Source: Roseiarcus sp035606915 (GTDB taxonomy: Bacteria > Pseudomonadota > Alphaproteobacteria > Rhizobiales > Beijerinckiaceae). Taken from it: 64,000 nt of DNA. Of the stretch, positions 1-8,633 are shown one piece after another. A model generated the notes under the pieces. The model saw only the letters and a list, made by a program, of their open reading frames with translations, was not told the origin of the DNA and made no database searches. The position numbers and the translations under genes are program-made. Location of the stretch: assembly GCA_035606915.1 (NCBI GenBank), contig DATNDU010000184.1:74269-138268 (forward strand), written 5' to 3'. How positions within the stretch are numbered: position 1 is the first letter of the stretch; each line of letters begins with the position of its first letter.

Positions 1-345
1 CACCGTGCGCACGAAAGCTTGAAGCGCCCGCACCTGCGGGCCGATGTCGTCATTGAGGCTGACGAGCTCTTGGAGCGCGCGGCCCTCGTGCTCGACCAGC
101 GCCGCGGTGCGCGTCAGATCCTGCGCGATCGCGGCGAGGTCGCGCGCCGCCGCCGACATCGTCGGGCCTTCGAGCAGGTCGGCGACGTCGGCGAAGCTCT
201 GCGCCAGCGCGTTGAGGCCGGGCACGGCGTCGCCGAGACCGACGCCGACATCGAAACAGATCTTCTCGAACTCTGCCAACGGCGGCGCGAGGCGCGCCGC
301 CAGGCTGCGCAGCGCTGCGCCAAGGGGTTGCGGATCGGCGCTCAT
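1..345 (-). CDS. Partial chemotaxis-operon coiled-coil protein (runs off the window)
   Basis: This is the first 115 codons of a gene that continues past the left edge. Its ATG (345-343) overlaps the cheB stop codon as ATGA, so it is translationally coupled to cheB and belongs to the che operon. The visible protein has no transmembrane segment. It is rich in Ala, Leu and acidic residues in a heptad-like pattern (for example LAAIAQDLTRTAALVEHEGR), which suggests a long coiled coil. A soluble MCP-like signalling protein or a HAMP-less scaffold would fit, but the diagnostic part lies outside the window. Function is unassigned. Confidence 0.65.
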   Translation of the reverse strand, partial: MSADPQPLGAALRSLAARLAPPLAEFEKICFDVGVGLGDAVPGLNALAQSFADVADLLEGPTMSAAARDLAAIAQDLTRTAALVEHEGRALQELVSLNDDIGPQVRALQAFVRTV

Positions 346-1418
346 CTCATACCCCGCATTCTCAGGATCTCCGCCGGGATGGCTTGCAACGGCGCGATGC
401 GCTCGGCGGCGCCGAGCGCGATGGCTTCCTTCGGCATGCCGAAGACGATGCAGGTCTCCTCGTTCTGCGCCACCGTCGAGGCGCCGGCTTTGCGCATTTC
501 CAGCAGTCCCTTGGCGCCGTCGTCGCCCATGCCGGTCATGATGACGCCGAGCGCGTTGGGACCGGCGAATTGCGCCGCCGAGCGGAACAGCACATCGACC
601 GAGGGGCGGTGGCGCGCCACCAGCGGGCCATCCTTGACCGCGACGTGATAGCGCGCGCCGTTGCGCTGTAGCAGCATATGGCGATTGCCCGGCGCGATCA
701 GCGCCCGCCCGGCGAGCACGGCATCGCCGTCCTCGGCCTCCTTGACGTCGATCTGACAGAGCCCATCGAGGCGCTTGGCGAAGGCGGCGGTGAAATGCTC
801 GGGCATGTGCTGGACGATGACGATGCCGGGGCAATCGGCCGGCAGCGCCGTCAGCACCTCGCGCAAGGATTCCGTGCCGCCGGTCGAGGCGCCGACGCAG
901 ACCACCTTTTCCGTGGTGTGGGTCAGCGAGCGGGTCTTCGCCGGCGGCGGCATGATGACGTCGGCATTGAGTTTCTTCACCGCGTCGCGCGCGCCGCCGC
1001 GCGGCCGCAGCCGCGCCTTGGCGGCGGCGCGCAGCGCATCGCAGATGCGCACATGCGCCTCCATCAGGTACCTTTTGGCGCCCAGGCGCGGCTTCTGGAT
1101 GACGTCGACGGCGCCGGCTTCGAGGGCGGCGAACAGCGTCTCCGAGCCCTCCTCCAGCAAGGTCGAGCACAGCACGCAGGGCAAAGGCCGTTGCGCCATG
1201 ATCTTGCGCAGGAAGGTGAGGCCGTCCATGCGCGGCATTTCCAGATCGAGCAGGATGACGTCGGGAAGCTCGTCATGCATATGTTTGGCGGCGGCGAACG
1301 GGTCGGCGGCGGCGGCCATCACTTGCAAGTCCGGCTCGGCCGAAATTATCGCCGACAGCGCCTCGCGCACCGAGGCGGAATCATCGACGATCAGCACGCG
1401 GATGGGTTTCTGCGCCAT
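342..1418 (-). CDS. cheB: Chemotaxis response regulator protein-glutamate methylesterase CheB
   Basis: CheB removes methyl groups from glutamates of chemoreceptors (and deamidates glutamines) when phosphorylated by CheA, giving adaptation. The 358-residue protein has the standard order: an N-terminal receiver domain (acidic pair VDDS near residue 12, phosphoacceptor Asp about 58 in LLDLEMPRMDG), a linker, and a C-terminal methylesterase domain. The catalytic triad is readable as Ser about 178 in VGASTGG, His about 204 in QHMPEHF and Asp about 300 in TGMGDDG. Length is normal for the family. It follows cheR after only a few bases and overlaps the next gene by ATGA. Confidence 0.97.
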   Translation of the reverse strand: MAQKPIRVLIVDDSASVREALSAIISAEPDLQVMAAAADPFAAAKHMHDELPDVILLDLEMPRMDGLTFLRKIMAQRPLPCVLCSTLLEEGSETLFAALEAGAVDVIQKPRLGAKRYLMEAHVRICDALRAAAKARLRPRGGARDAVKKLNADVIMPPPAKTRSLTHTTEKVVCVGASTGGTESLREVLTALPADCPGIVIVQHMPEHFTAAFAKRLDGLCQIDVKEAEDGDAVLAGRALIAPGNRHMLLQRNGARYHVAVKDGPLVARHRPSVDVLFRSAAQFAGPNALGVIMTGMGDDGAKGLLEMRKAGASTVAQNEETCIVFGMPKEAIALGAAERIAPLQAIPAEILRMRGMR

Positions 1419-1421
1419 CGC

Positions 1422-2297
1422 CTATCGCGCCTTCTCGAACACGCTCGGGGCGATCTGTCGCAAACGTTCGGGGTCGCGGGCGGTCATCGTCTCCGAATGA
1501 CCGAGCATCAGATAGCCGCCGATGCGCAGATGATCGAGCAGCCGCTCGATCACCGCCGTCTGCGCCTCCCTGGCGAAATAGATGAGAACGTTGCGGCAGA
1601 AGATGACGTCGAAACTGTCGTCGCCGCCGTAACGCTCGTCCATCAGATTAAGCTCGGCAAAGCTGACGAGGCGCCGGATCTCCGGCGCGATGCGGAATTC
1701 CTCGCGCTGCGCATCGCGCGCGAACATCAGATAACGCTTGCGATAGGCATCTGGGATCGGCTCGGCCATCGCGCTCGGATAGATCGCCAGCCGGGCGGCG
1801 GCGATCACCGCGGTCGAGATATCCGTGCCCAGGATCGCCAACGGCGGCCCTTCGGGCCCGAGCGCATCGGCCGCCACCATCGCCATCGTATAAGCCTCGG
1901 CGCCGATCGAGGCGGCGGCGCTCCAGAATTTCAGCGCCGCGCCAAAGCGCACGGCGCGCGCGGCCAGGATTTGCAGCAGGCGCTGGCGCAGCAGATCGAA
2001 CTGCTGCGGCTCGCGGAAGAAATCGGTCTTGTTGGTGGTCACGCAATCGACGACATGCGCGAACTCGCGCTCGAGCAGACCCTTGGCGAAGATCGCCTCG
2101 CCGTAGTCTTCGAGGCCCTTGAGGCCGAGCGCGCGCACGCGCCGGCGCAAGCGGCCCTCCACCATCGTGCGCTTCGACGGCGGCAGGCGGATGCCGGTAT
2201 GGGCCTCGACGAGCCGGGCGATCTCGACGAAATGGCCGTCGGCGAGTTGGTCGAGCAGCGCCGACGCGCCGACGCTGGGGGGCGCTTCATGCCGCAA
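1422..2297 (-). CDS. cheR: Chemotaxis protein methyltransferase CheR
   Basis: CheR transfers methyl groups from SAM to receptor glutamates. The sequence has the CheR N-terminal helical domain (GIRLPPSKRTMVEGRLRRR), the TNKTDFFREPQQFD segment and the Rossmann-type methyltransferase core with the conserved block FDVIFCRNVLIYF. The frame stays open upstream to an ATG at 2390, but that start would overlap cheW by about 100 bases. I prefer TTG at 2297, which gives 291 residues, the usual CheR length, with a short overlap of the cheW end. The ATG embedded in the cheW stop (2290) is in the wrong frame. The start is therefore uncertain; the identity is not. Confidence 0.93.
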   Translation of the reverse strand: MRHEAPPSVGASALLDQLADGHFVEIARLVEAHTGIRLPPSKRTMVEGRLRRRVRALGLKGLEDYGEAIFAKGLLEREFAHVVDCVTTNKTDFFREPQQFDLLRQRLLQILAARAVRFGAALKFWSAAASIGAEAYTMAMVAADALGPEGPPLAILGTDISTAVIAAARLAIYPSAMAEPIPDAYRKRYLMFARDAQREEFRIAPEIRRLVSFAELNLMDERYGGDDSFDVIFCRNVLIYFAREAQTAVIERLLDHLRIGGYLMLGHSETMTARDPERLRQIAPSVFEKAR

Positions 2298-2754
2298 GGC
2301 CGCGTCCCGACAAGGCGTCCGTGGAAATAAGGCGATCGAGATCGAGCGCGACGACGAAGCGGCCACCGTCGCGGCCGACGCCGACGACATAGTCGGCGCG
2401 CCAGCGCTCGCCGATGGAGGGCGGCGGCTCCAGTGCGCCGCCGTCGAGATCGGAGACCGCGAACACGCAATCGGCCATCAGACCGAGCCCAAGCGTCGCC
2501 CCCTCGACGATCGCCTCGACGACGATGATGCGCGTGCGGTTGGTCGGCGGCAGTGCCGGGAAGCCGAATTTGAGCCTGAGATCGACGACGAGCAGGCTCG
2601 CGCCGCGCACGTCGATGAGCCCCAGCAGATAATCGGGGGCCTTGGGCAACCGCGAAATCGGCCGCAGGTCGAGCACTTCGCGCACGCGCTCGACCGGCAG
2701 CGCGAAACACTCGCTCTCGATGCCGAAGGTCAGAAATTGCGAGATCTTAGACAT
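2287..2754 (-). CDS. cheW: Chemotaxis coupling protein CheW (first of two)
   Basis: CheW is the adaptor linking receptors to the CheA kinase. The 155-residue protein is essentially one CheW domain: an N-terminal strand FLTFGIESECFALPVERVREVL, the PDYLLGLIDVRGASLLVVDLR core and the C-terminal strand FVVALDLDRLIS. It lies between the receptor gene and cheR. The operon contains a second, non-identical CheW at 5352-5810, which is more like the canonical protein; this one is the more diverged copy. Its ATG is at 2754, about 95 bases after the mcp stop. Confidence 0.92.
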   Translation of the reverse strand: MSKISQFLTFGIESECFALPVERVREVLDLRPISRLPKAPDYLLGLIDVRGASLLVVDLRLKFGFPALPPTNRTRIIVVEAIVEGATLGLGLMADCVFAVSDLDGGALEPPPSIGERWRADYVVGVGRDGGRFVVALDLDRLISTDALSGRGLAA

Positions 2755-2848
2755 CGCTCACGCTCCTTGGCCGCTGAACAACCCGTGCGGCGGAATTCGT
2801 CTCCAACTCGTCGGTGTGGTCGGCTTCGGCTCGAAGCCGTTCCCGGCG

Positions 2849-5269
2849 TCAGGCGCGGCGGAATTCGGCGTCGGTGGCGTCGCCGTCGCGGCTCAGATCG
2901 ATGGCGAAGCCGCGCCCGGCGACGGCCTTGGCCTTCAGCGGCTTGGCGGCGACAGGCTTGACCTCCCGCGCCCGCATGGCGTTCGCCTTCTCGCGCAGCG
3001 CGCCGACCGCGTGCTCGACCTTCGGCCCGCGCGCCGCCTCGCTGCCGTCGATGCGGAAGAACGAGATCGTGCGCTGCAACTGCTCGGCCTGCGAGCTTAG
3101 CTCCTCGGAGGTCGAGGACACTTCCTCGGAGGCCGCCGCGTTCTGCTGCGTGACCTGATCGAGCTGCTGGATCGCCTGATTGATCTGCGCCACTCCGACA
3201 TCCTGCTCGCGGCAGGCGGCCGAGATTTCGCCGACCAGATCGGCGGTGCGGCGGATGTCGGGCACCAGCTTTTGCAACATCTGCCCGGCGTCCTGCGCGG
3301 TCTTCACGGTGTCGAGCGACAGCGTCGAGATTTCGCTCGCCGCCGTCTGGCTGCGCTCGGCGAGCTTGCGCACCTCGGAGGCGACGACCGCAAAGCCGCG
3401 GCCATGCTCGCCGGCCCGCGCCGCCTCGACCGCCGCGTTGAGCGCCAACAGATCGGTCTGGCGGGCAATCTCCTGCACGATGGTGATCTTGGCGGCGATG
3501 GTCTCCATCGCCTGCACGGCGCGCTGCACCGCCCCACCGCTCGCGGTGGCGTCATCGGCCGACTGGCGGGCGATCTTCTCGGTCTGGCCGGCGTTGTCGG
3601 CGTTCTGTTTGACGTTGGAGGCCATCTCCTCCATCGAGGACGAGGCTTCCTCGGTCGCCGACGCCTGCTCGGTCGCGCCCTGCGACATCTGCCCGGCGCT
3701 GGAAGTCAGTTGCTCGGCGCCGGAAGCGACCCCCTGCGAGGCCGCCGTGGCGTCGCCGACAATCGTTCTCAGTTTCTGCACCATGCTCTGCAACGCGCCG
3801 CCCAGCACGTCCTTGTCCGACATCCGCTTGGCTTCGACCGTCAGGTCGCCGCCGGCGATCGCCTCGGCGACGCGCGAGGTGGCGCGCAGGCTGGCGATCA
3901 TGTTTTCGAGCGCGATGCCGAGCGTGTCCTTGTCCGAGCGCCGCTTGGCCTCCACCGCGAGATCGCCGGTGGCAATGGTGGCGGCGACCCCGGCGGTGGC
4001 GCGCAGATTGGCGATCATGTTTTCGAGCGCGATGCCGAGCGTGTCCTTGTCCGAGCGCCGCCTGGCCTCGACCGCGAGATCGCCGGCGGCGATCGTCTCG
4101 GCCACCGTCGCCGTCTCGCGCAGATTGTCCATCATATTGTTGAGGGCGATGACGAGGTCGCCGATCTCGTCGTTGCTCCTGATCTCGATCTTGTGTTCGA
4201 GGTCGCCGAGCGCGCCGGCCTGGGCGAGCGAGACGGCGCGGGCGACGGCGCGGCTGAGGGTGAGCGAGATATAGACCGCCGAGGCGAGTGCGATGATCGC
4301 CGACAGGATCACGGCGCTGATGACCATGGTTTGCGCGCTCGAAGCTTCGCGAGCCGCGCTCGCCGTCGCGTCCGCCACGCTCTTGCGCACGTCGCCGACG
4401 AAAGCCTTGGCGGCTTCGATGGCGACCGTGTTGGCGGCGTTGCCGTCGCCGGCCGAAAGCGCGCCGGCCTTGATGTTGCCGCCCTCGCGCACGATGGCGG
4501 CGGCATGCGCGTAGACCTTGGCGATGCCCTCCGCCGCGCCGCTCAACGCGCCGATTTGGGCGCCCGCCGCGCCGGCGTCTGCCTGCGCCGTCTCGGTGGC
4601 GTGCGTCGCCGCGGCGATGCGCGCGTCGAGCGCCGACAGATCGCTCGCCACCTCGTCCATCGTGCTGGCGACGAAGGATTGGTTGAGCGTCATTTCGACG
4701 CCCGCCCATTGCGCTTCCGCGGCGCTGAGCGCGGCGGCGGCGCTGGCGGTCTGCATCGAGGGCGCGAGCTTGCCCAGCGCAGCGTGAGCGGCGGCGAAGG
4801 CGCCGGCCAGCGTCTTGACGGCCGCCGCCCCGTCGCCGCCCCAATATTGCCCGGCGCGGACGTTGGAGTTCAGCCGACCGAGCCGGATCACCTCGTCCTG
4901 TGTCTTGTTGAGCTTGACGTAATCGTCGTCGAAGGTGTCGAGGCGGCGCTTCTCGGACTCGCTCGCGCCGGCGCGCAACTCCTTCATTTGCGCGTCGGCG
5001 TCGGCGCGCATGGTCTTGATGTCGCCGGCGTAGCGCTCGATGTCGGCGTCGCTGGTGGCGATGATGAGATCCTTCTCGTCGCGCGCCTGCGACAGCAGCG
5101 CCTTCTGAAGCTGTCCGGCCTGATCGAGCGAGGCGGCGCGCTCGGCGAGCCCCTGGTTGGAGAGCGTCAGTTCGTTGAGTTTCCACACCGCCAGCCCGCC
5201 GGTCAGCCCCGACAGGATGATGACCGCGCCGAAAGCTGCGGCGAGCTTGGCTTTGACTGTGATGCGCAT
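2849..5269 (-). CDS. Methyl-accepting chemotaxis protein with tandem HAMP-like repeats
   Basis: This is a transmembrane chemoreceptor of 806 residues from the ATG at 5269. An upstream ATG at 5371 would overlap cheW, and its extra 34 residues are not signal-like. Features in order: TM1 near residues 8-30 (AAAFGAVIILSGLTGGLAVW), a helical periplasmic sensor of about 300 residues, TM2 (MVISAVILSAIIALASAVYI), a HAMP segment, then three 39-residue repeats with the motif GDLxVEAxRxSDKDxLGxALxxM, and a signalling domain containing the hairpin tip EIARQTDLLALNAAVEAARAGEHGRGFAVVA. There are no long Cys or ligand signatures, so the ligand is unknown. It sits between the two cheW genes. Confidence 0.93.
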   Translation of the reverse strand: MRITVKAKLAAAFGAVIILSGLTGGLAVWKLNELTLSNQGLAERAASLDQAGQLQKALLSQARDEKDLIIATSDADIERYAGDIKTMRADADAQMKELRAGASESEKRRLDTFDDDYVKLNKTQDEVIRLGRLNSNVRAGQYWGGDGAAAVKTLAGAFAAAHAALGKLAPSMQTASAAAALSAAEAQWAGVEMTLNQSFVASTMDEVASDLSALDARIAAATHATETAQADAGAAGAQIGALSGAAEGIAKVYAHAAAIVREGGNIKAGALSAGDGNAANTVAIEAAKAFVGDVRKSVADATASAAREASSAQTMVISAVILSAIIALASAVYISLTLSRAVARAVSLAQAGALGDLEHKIEIRSNDEIGDLVIALNNMMDNLRETATVAETIAAGDLAVEARRRSDKDTLGIALENMIANLRATAGVAATIATGDLAVEAKRRSDKDTLGIALENMIASLRATSRVAEAIAGGDLTVEAKRMSDKDVLGGALQSMVQKLRTIVGDATAASQGVASGAEQLTSSAGQMSQGATEQASATEEASSSMEEMASNVKQNADNAGQTEKIARQSADDATASGGAVQRAVQAMETIAAKITIVQEIARQTDLLALNAAVEAARAGEHGRGFAVVASEVRKLAERSQTAASEISTLSLDTVKTAQDAGQMLQKLVPDIRRTADLVGEISAACREQDVGVAQINQAIQQLDQVTQQNAAASEEVSSTSEELSSQAEQLQRTISFFRIDGSEAARGPKVEHAVGALREKANAMRAREVKPVAAKPLKAKAVAGRGFAIDLSRDGDATDAEFRRA
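3779..4129 (-). repeat. Three 117-bp tandem repeats encoding HAMP-like units inside the chemoreceptor
   Basis: Three consecutive units with a period of 117 bp (39 codons) lie at about 3779-3895, 3896-4012 and 4013-4129. The upper two are nearly identical at the DNA level over roughly 60 bases (for example both carry gatcatgttttcgagcgcg, at 3896 and 4013). The lower copy is more diverged. They encode the repeated GDLxVEA...SDKD...ALxxM block of the receptor. The near identity of two copies points to a recent in-frame duplication or ongoing homogenisation. Confidence 0.85.
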
Positions 5270-5351
5270 GTTGGTTTTCCCAATCGATTGTCTGGTGGCG
5301 AGGCGTGAGCGGCCGACGCGGGAGACTGACGCGAAACAAGCGGCGAGCCCG

Positions 5352-5810
5352 CTACTCGATGGCCTCGCCAAGAATCTTGGCCATGTCCGGAACGACGATG
5401 AACTCGTCCTTCCACTTGGCGATGCCGGCGATGAACTCGGGCCGCCAGTGCATGCCGACCGGCGGCGTCTTCTGCATGGTCGTCGCGTCGATCTCGGTCA
5501 CCTCGAACACCTTGTCGGCGATGATGCCGACCGGCGTCGGATCGCCGTCGATCTCGACCTCCAACACGACGAAGCGGGAATCGACGGTCATCGTCGCCGC
5601 CTCCATGCCGAAGCGCACGCGCAAGTCGGCAAGCGGGATCACCTTGCCGCGCACGTTGAGCACGTTGGCGACATAGGGCTTGGCCCCCGGCACCCGCGTC
5701 ACCGGGGCTGGATCGAGGATTTCGCGCACCTGGCGGGCATCGAGCGCGAATACTTCGCCCGCCACCCCCATCAGCAGCGCCTGCGTCGCCAATTCCGCGT
5801 TGTCGCTCAT
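5352..5810 (-). CDS. cheW: Chemotaxis coupling protein CheW (second copy)
   Basis: Canonical single-domain CheW of 152 residues. Readable elements are EVFALDARQVREIL, the VPGAKPYVANVLNVRGKVIPLADLR core, PVGIIADKVFEV and the C-terminal FIAGIAKWKDEFIVVPDM. Its ATG (5810-5808) overlaps the cheA stop as ATGA, so CheA and CheW are translationally coupled. This fits their stoichiometric assembly with receptors into signalling arrays at the inner membrane. It is about 80 bases upstream of the receptor gene start. Confidence 0.95.
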   Translation of the reverse strand: MSDNAELATQALLMGVAGEVFALDARQVREILDPAPVTRVPGAKPYVANVLNVRGKVIPLADLRVRFGMEAATMTVDSRFVVLEVEIDGDPTPVGIIADKVFEVTEIDATTMQKTPPVGMHWRPEFIAGIAKWKDEFIVVPDMAKILGEAIE

Positions 5811-7777
5811 GCGGCCTCCAGAGGTTTGAGCCCGCCGCGCCGCTCGCGCGTCTGGCCGGCGGCGATGAGATGCGGCGTGTCGAGGATCAGCGCCACCGCG
5901 CCGTCGCCCAGAATCGTCGCGCCCGAAAAACTCGGCACGTCGGCATGAAGCTTCGACAGCGACTTGATGACGGTCTGATGGTTGCCGAGAATCTGGTCGA
6001 CGACGAAGCCGACGCGCGAGTCGCTCTGGTTGACGATGACCACCTTCTGATGCGGCTCCGGGCGGCCGGGCTCGCAAAAGATCTCGCGCAACCTGATGAA
6101 CGGCACCAGATCGCCGCGGATGTTGAGGAAGCTGCGGCCCTTCGAGCGCTCGTCGACCTCGGCGGCTAGCTCGACGCATTCCTCGACCGCCGTCAGCGGA
6201 ATGACGTAATGCGTCGCGCCGACGCGCACCAACAATCCCTCGATGATGGCGAGCGTCAGCGGCAGGCGCAAGGTCAGCGTCGAGCCGTGGCCGGGTTCGG
6301 TGGCGACCTCGATCGCGCCGCGCATGCCCTCGATGGCGCGGCGCACGACATCCATGCCGACGCCACGGCCGGAGAGCGCCGAGACTTCCTTGGCGGTCGA
6401 GAATCCGGGATGGAAGATGAGCTGATGCAGCTCGCTTTCGCTCATCGGCGCGCCGGGCGCGACAATTCCATTCTCCTCGGCCTTGGCGCGGATGCGCTTG
6501 ACATCAAGGCCGCGGCCGTCGTCGGTGACTGAGATCAACACCTCGGCCCCGGCGTGGCGGGCGACGAGGCGGATCGTCCCCAGCGTCGGCTTGCCGGCGT
6601 CGCGTCGCTGTTGCGGCGGCTCCAGGCCGTGATCGGCGGCGTTGCGGATGACATGGATGAGCGGATCGGCGAGCCGCTCAATCATCGTCTTGTCGAGTTC
6701 GGTCTCCTCGCCGACGGTGACGAGATCGATCTCCTTGCCGAGATCGCGCGAGAGATCATGGACGAGGCGGCGGAAGCGGCCAAACAACGAGCCGATCGGC
6801 AGCATGCGGATGCCCATGATCGTCTCGCGCAGCGACGAGGTCAGGCGCTCGATCTCCTCGGCGACGCCCAGCGTCGCCGCGCCGGCGGCGGAAAGCTGGG
6901 TTAGCCGCGCCTGGGCGATGACGAGTTCGCCGACGCGGTCCATCATCGAGTCTAGCCGCTCGGCCTGCACGCGGATCGTCGCGCTTTCCTTGGCGATGCG
7001 CTTGACGCCGCCAGCGTCGGCCTCGTGCGCCGGCGCCGGCGGCTCGGGAGCGACCGCCTTGCCTTGCGCCTGCGCCGCATCTTCGATGCCGAGTTCCATG
7101 TCGTCGGCGACAAACATGAACACATCCTCGATGGCGCGGCGCGGCGCGCGCGTCGTCAACCGCACGCGCCAGCTCATCAGACAGGCGAGCGGGTCGAGCC
7201 CGTCGAGCGCCGGGATCGCCGCGACATCCGGCGTAACCCGCGCCTCGCCGAGGCCGCGCAGTTCGTCGATCAGGCGCAGCGGATTGGCGCCGTTGACGAG
7301 CACGTCGCGCTTGAAGCGCAACGAAATGTCGTAGACCTTTTGCGCGTCTTGGCTCATCGCCGCCTCGGCCGGCTTCGCGCCGGCGTCGAGCGCGGCGGGG
7401 GCCGATTGCGTGAGCTTGCGCAAGTCGGCCAGGATGCAAAGGCCGATGACGGCGCTGGCGGAATCGGGGCTCTCGATCTGCGTGCGCAGGAAATCCTGAG
7501 CGTTGAGCGCGATGGCGATGAGCGCCGGCGTCGCCGCCGTCTCGCCGCGCCGCACGCGGTCGAACGCGCTTTCGAATTCGTGCGCGAAGGCGGCGACCTC
7601 GTCGAAGCCGAACATCGCGCCGGAGCCCTTGATGGTGTGCAGGGCGCGAAAGGCGGTGTTGACGAGGTCGCGGTTGCCGGGATCGCCTTCGAGGTCGAGC
7701 AGCGCCTGTTCGAGCCCTTCGAGCAGGTCCGAAGCTTCCTGGCGGAAGATGTCTGCGGGGTCGGCGGGAGTGCTCAT
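5807..7777 (-). CDS. cheA: Chemotaxis histidine kinase CheA
   Basis: CheA autophosphorylates in response to receptor state and passes phosphate to CheY and CheB. The 656-residue protein shows the HPt (P1) domain with the phosphorylated His about 47 in ALHTIKGSG, a linker/P2-like region, and a dimerisation helix pair with DRVGELVIAQARL. The HATPase domain follows, with the N box HVIRNAADHGLE, G1 TDDGRGLD and G2 GRGVGMDVV. The C-terminal CheW-like domain ends in VVDQILGNHQTVIKSL. All catalytic boxes are intact. It overlaps cheY upstream and cheW downstream by ATGA junctions. Confidence 0.97.
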   Translation of the reverse strand: MSTPADPADIFRQEASDLLEGLEQALLDLEGDPGNRDLVNTAFRALHTIKGSGAMFGFDEVAAFAHEFESAFDRVRRGETAATPALIAIALNAQDFLRTQIESPDSASAVIGLCILADLRKLTQSAPAALDAGAKPAEAAMSQDAQKVYDISLRFKRDVLVNGANPLRLIDELRGLGEARVTPDVAAIPALDGLDPLACLMSWRVRLTTRAPRRAIEDVFMFVADDMELGIEDAAQAQGKAVAPEPPAPAHEADAGGVKRIAKESATIRVQAERLDSMMDRVGELVIAQARLTQLSAAGAATLGVAEEIERLTSSLRETIMGIRMLPIGSLFGRFRRLVHDLSRDLGKEIDLVTVGEETELDKTMIERLADPLIHVIRNAADHGLEPPQQRRDAGKPTLGTIRLVARHAGAEVLISVTDDGRGLDVKRIRAKAEENGIVAPGAPMSESELHQLIFHPGFSTAKEVSALSGRGVGMDVVRRAIEGMRGAIEVATEPGHGSTLTLRLPLTLAIIEGLLVRVGATHYVIPLTAVEECVELAAEVDERSKGRSFLNIRGDLVPFIRLREIFCEPGRPEPHQKVVIVNQSDSRVGFVVDQILGNHQTVIKSLSKLHADVPSFSGATILGDGAVALILDTPHLIAAGQTRERRGGLKPLEAA

Positions 7778-8136
7778 CCGATCAACTTCTTCACAACGTT
7801 GAGGAGCTGTTCCTGTTTGAACGGCTTGGTGATCCAGGCGGTGGCGCCGGCGGCCTTGGCGTCGCGCTTCAGGCTTTCGTCCGACTCCGTGGTGAGGAAG
7901 ACGATCGGCACGCCGCGATAAGGCGCGAGCTGGCGCAGCGCGCGGATGAATTCGAGCCCGTTCATGATCGGCATGTTGAGGTCGGTGACCACAAGGTGGA
8001 CCGCATTGGCCTTGGCGGCTGAGAGCCCAGCCGCGCCGTCGCCGGCCTCGACGACGCCATAGCCGGCGCCGCCGAGGGCGATTTTCACCATCTGCCTGAC
8101 GCTCGACGAATCGTCGACGGTCAGCACCGTTTTCAT
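7774..8136 (-). CDS. cheY: Chemotaxis response regulator CheY
   Basis: Single receiver domain of 120 residues. The acidic pocket VDDS (Asp 8, Asp 9), phosphoacceptor Asp 52 in VTDLNMPIMNG, the conserved Thr in VFLTTES (about 82-83) and Lys about 104 in WITKPF are all present. It is the likely phosphate acceptor from the neighbouring CheA and acts on the flagellar switch or as a phosphate sink. Its ATG overlaps the stop of the upstream STAS gene, and its stop overlaps the cheA start. Confidence 0.96.
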   Translation of the reverse strand: MKTVLTVDDSSSVRQMVKIALGGAGYGVVEAGDGAAGLSAAKANAVHLVVTDLNMPIMNGLEFIRALRQLAPYRGVPIVFLTTESDESLKRDAKAAGATAWITKPFKQEQLLNVVKKLIG

Positions 8137-8465
8137 GGCTGTCTCCCGGCGTTGAGCGAGAAAATGTCCGTCAGCGCCACGGCGCCCGGCGGCGGCGCGA
8201 AGCCGGCGCTGTTCAGCGCCGCGGCGAGACCGCCGGCCGGCGGCGCGCGCAGGGCGATGGTCCGGCCGGCGCGCGCCGCCGAACGCGCGGCGGAAATCAG
8301 CAGTTGCAGGAAGGCGACGTCGACCTCGGCCTCGGGGTTCCAATCGACGACGATATCGAGCCCGCGCGCATCGGCAGCGCGCAGTTCGGCGTGCAGGACC
8401 TCTCCGGCGGCGATGGTCAGCGGTCCCCGCAGCGTGAGACGATTTTCCGGGCCGTGATTAGGCAT
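8133..8465 (-). CDS. STAS-domain protein, first gene of the che operon
   Basis: A 110-residue protein from ATG 8465 with an antisigma-antagonist-like (STAS) layout: strand RLTLRGPLTIAAGEVLHAEL, then LDIVVDWNPEAEVDVAFLQLLISAARSA and a C-terminal helix ending ALTDIFSL. The usual phospho-Ser/Thr site of SpoIIAA-type proteins (DSSG) is replaced by a sequence around AEVDVAFLQ, so it may not be regulated by phosphorylation. STAS proteins at the head of che operons are common in this class, though their role is poorly defined. The longer reading frame to 8561 adds residues that do not look like STAS. Confidence 0.8.
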   Translation of the reverse strand: MPNHGPENRLTLRGPLTIAAGEVLHAELRAADARGLDIVVDWNPEAEVDVAFLQLLISAARSAARAGRTIALRAPPAGGLAAALNSAGFAPPPGAVALTDIFSLNAGRQP

Positions 8466-8633
8466 TCCGCGCACTCTTTCGGCGAATCTTTGCAGCAGCA
8501 CACGTAAGAGTTGCCTAAGCTTCGTTAATTGAAAGTGAACGCCCGAACGTCGGCGCGCCAAGCTTGCGCGCCACGCAAGCTTCGTCCGGCCGGCGGCGGT
8601 TCCTATCGGCGCGCCGCCGCGCTATGGAGGGCT

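Noticed and set aside
678..2330. Long plus-strand open frame of about 550 codons opposite cheB/cheR
   Set aside because: Arg/Gly/His-rich low-complexity translation typical of antisense frames in GC-rich DNA; cheB and cheR on the other strand have complete domains.
3272..5308. Long plus-strand frame opposite the chemoreceptor
   Set aside because: Shadow of the receptor gene, with repetitive Arg/Gly/Asp composition and no domain.
8521..8633. SAM riboswitch upstream of metY
   Set aside because: Leader has a hairpin (GGCGCGC, 7-base loop, GCGCGCC at 8552-8572) but none of the SAM-II or SAM/SAH conserved core sequences that I can recognise.
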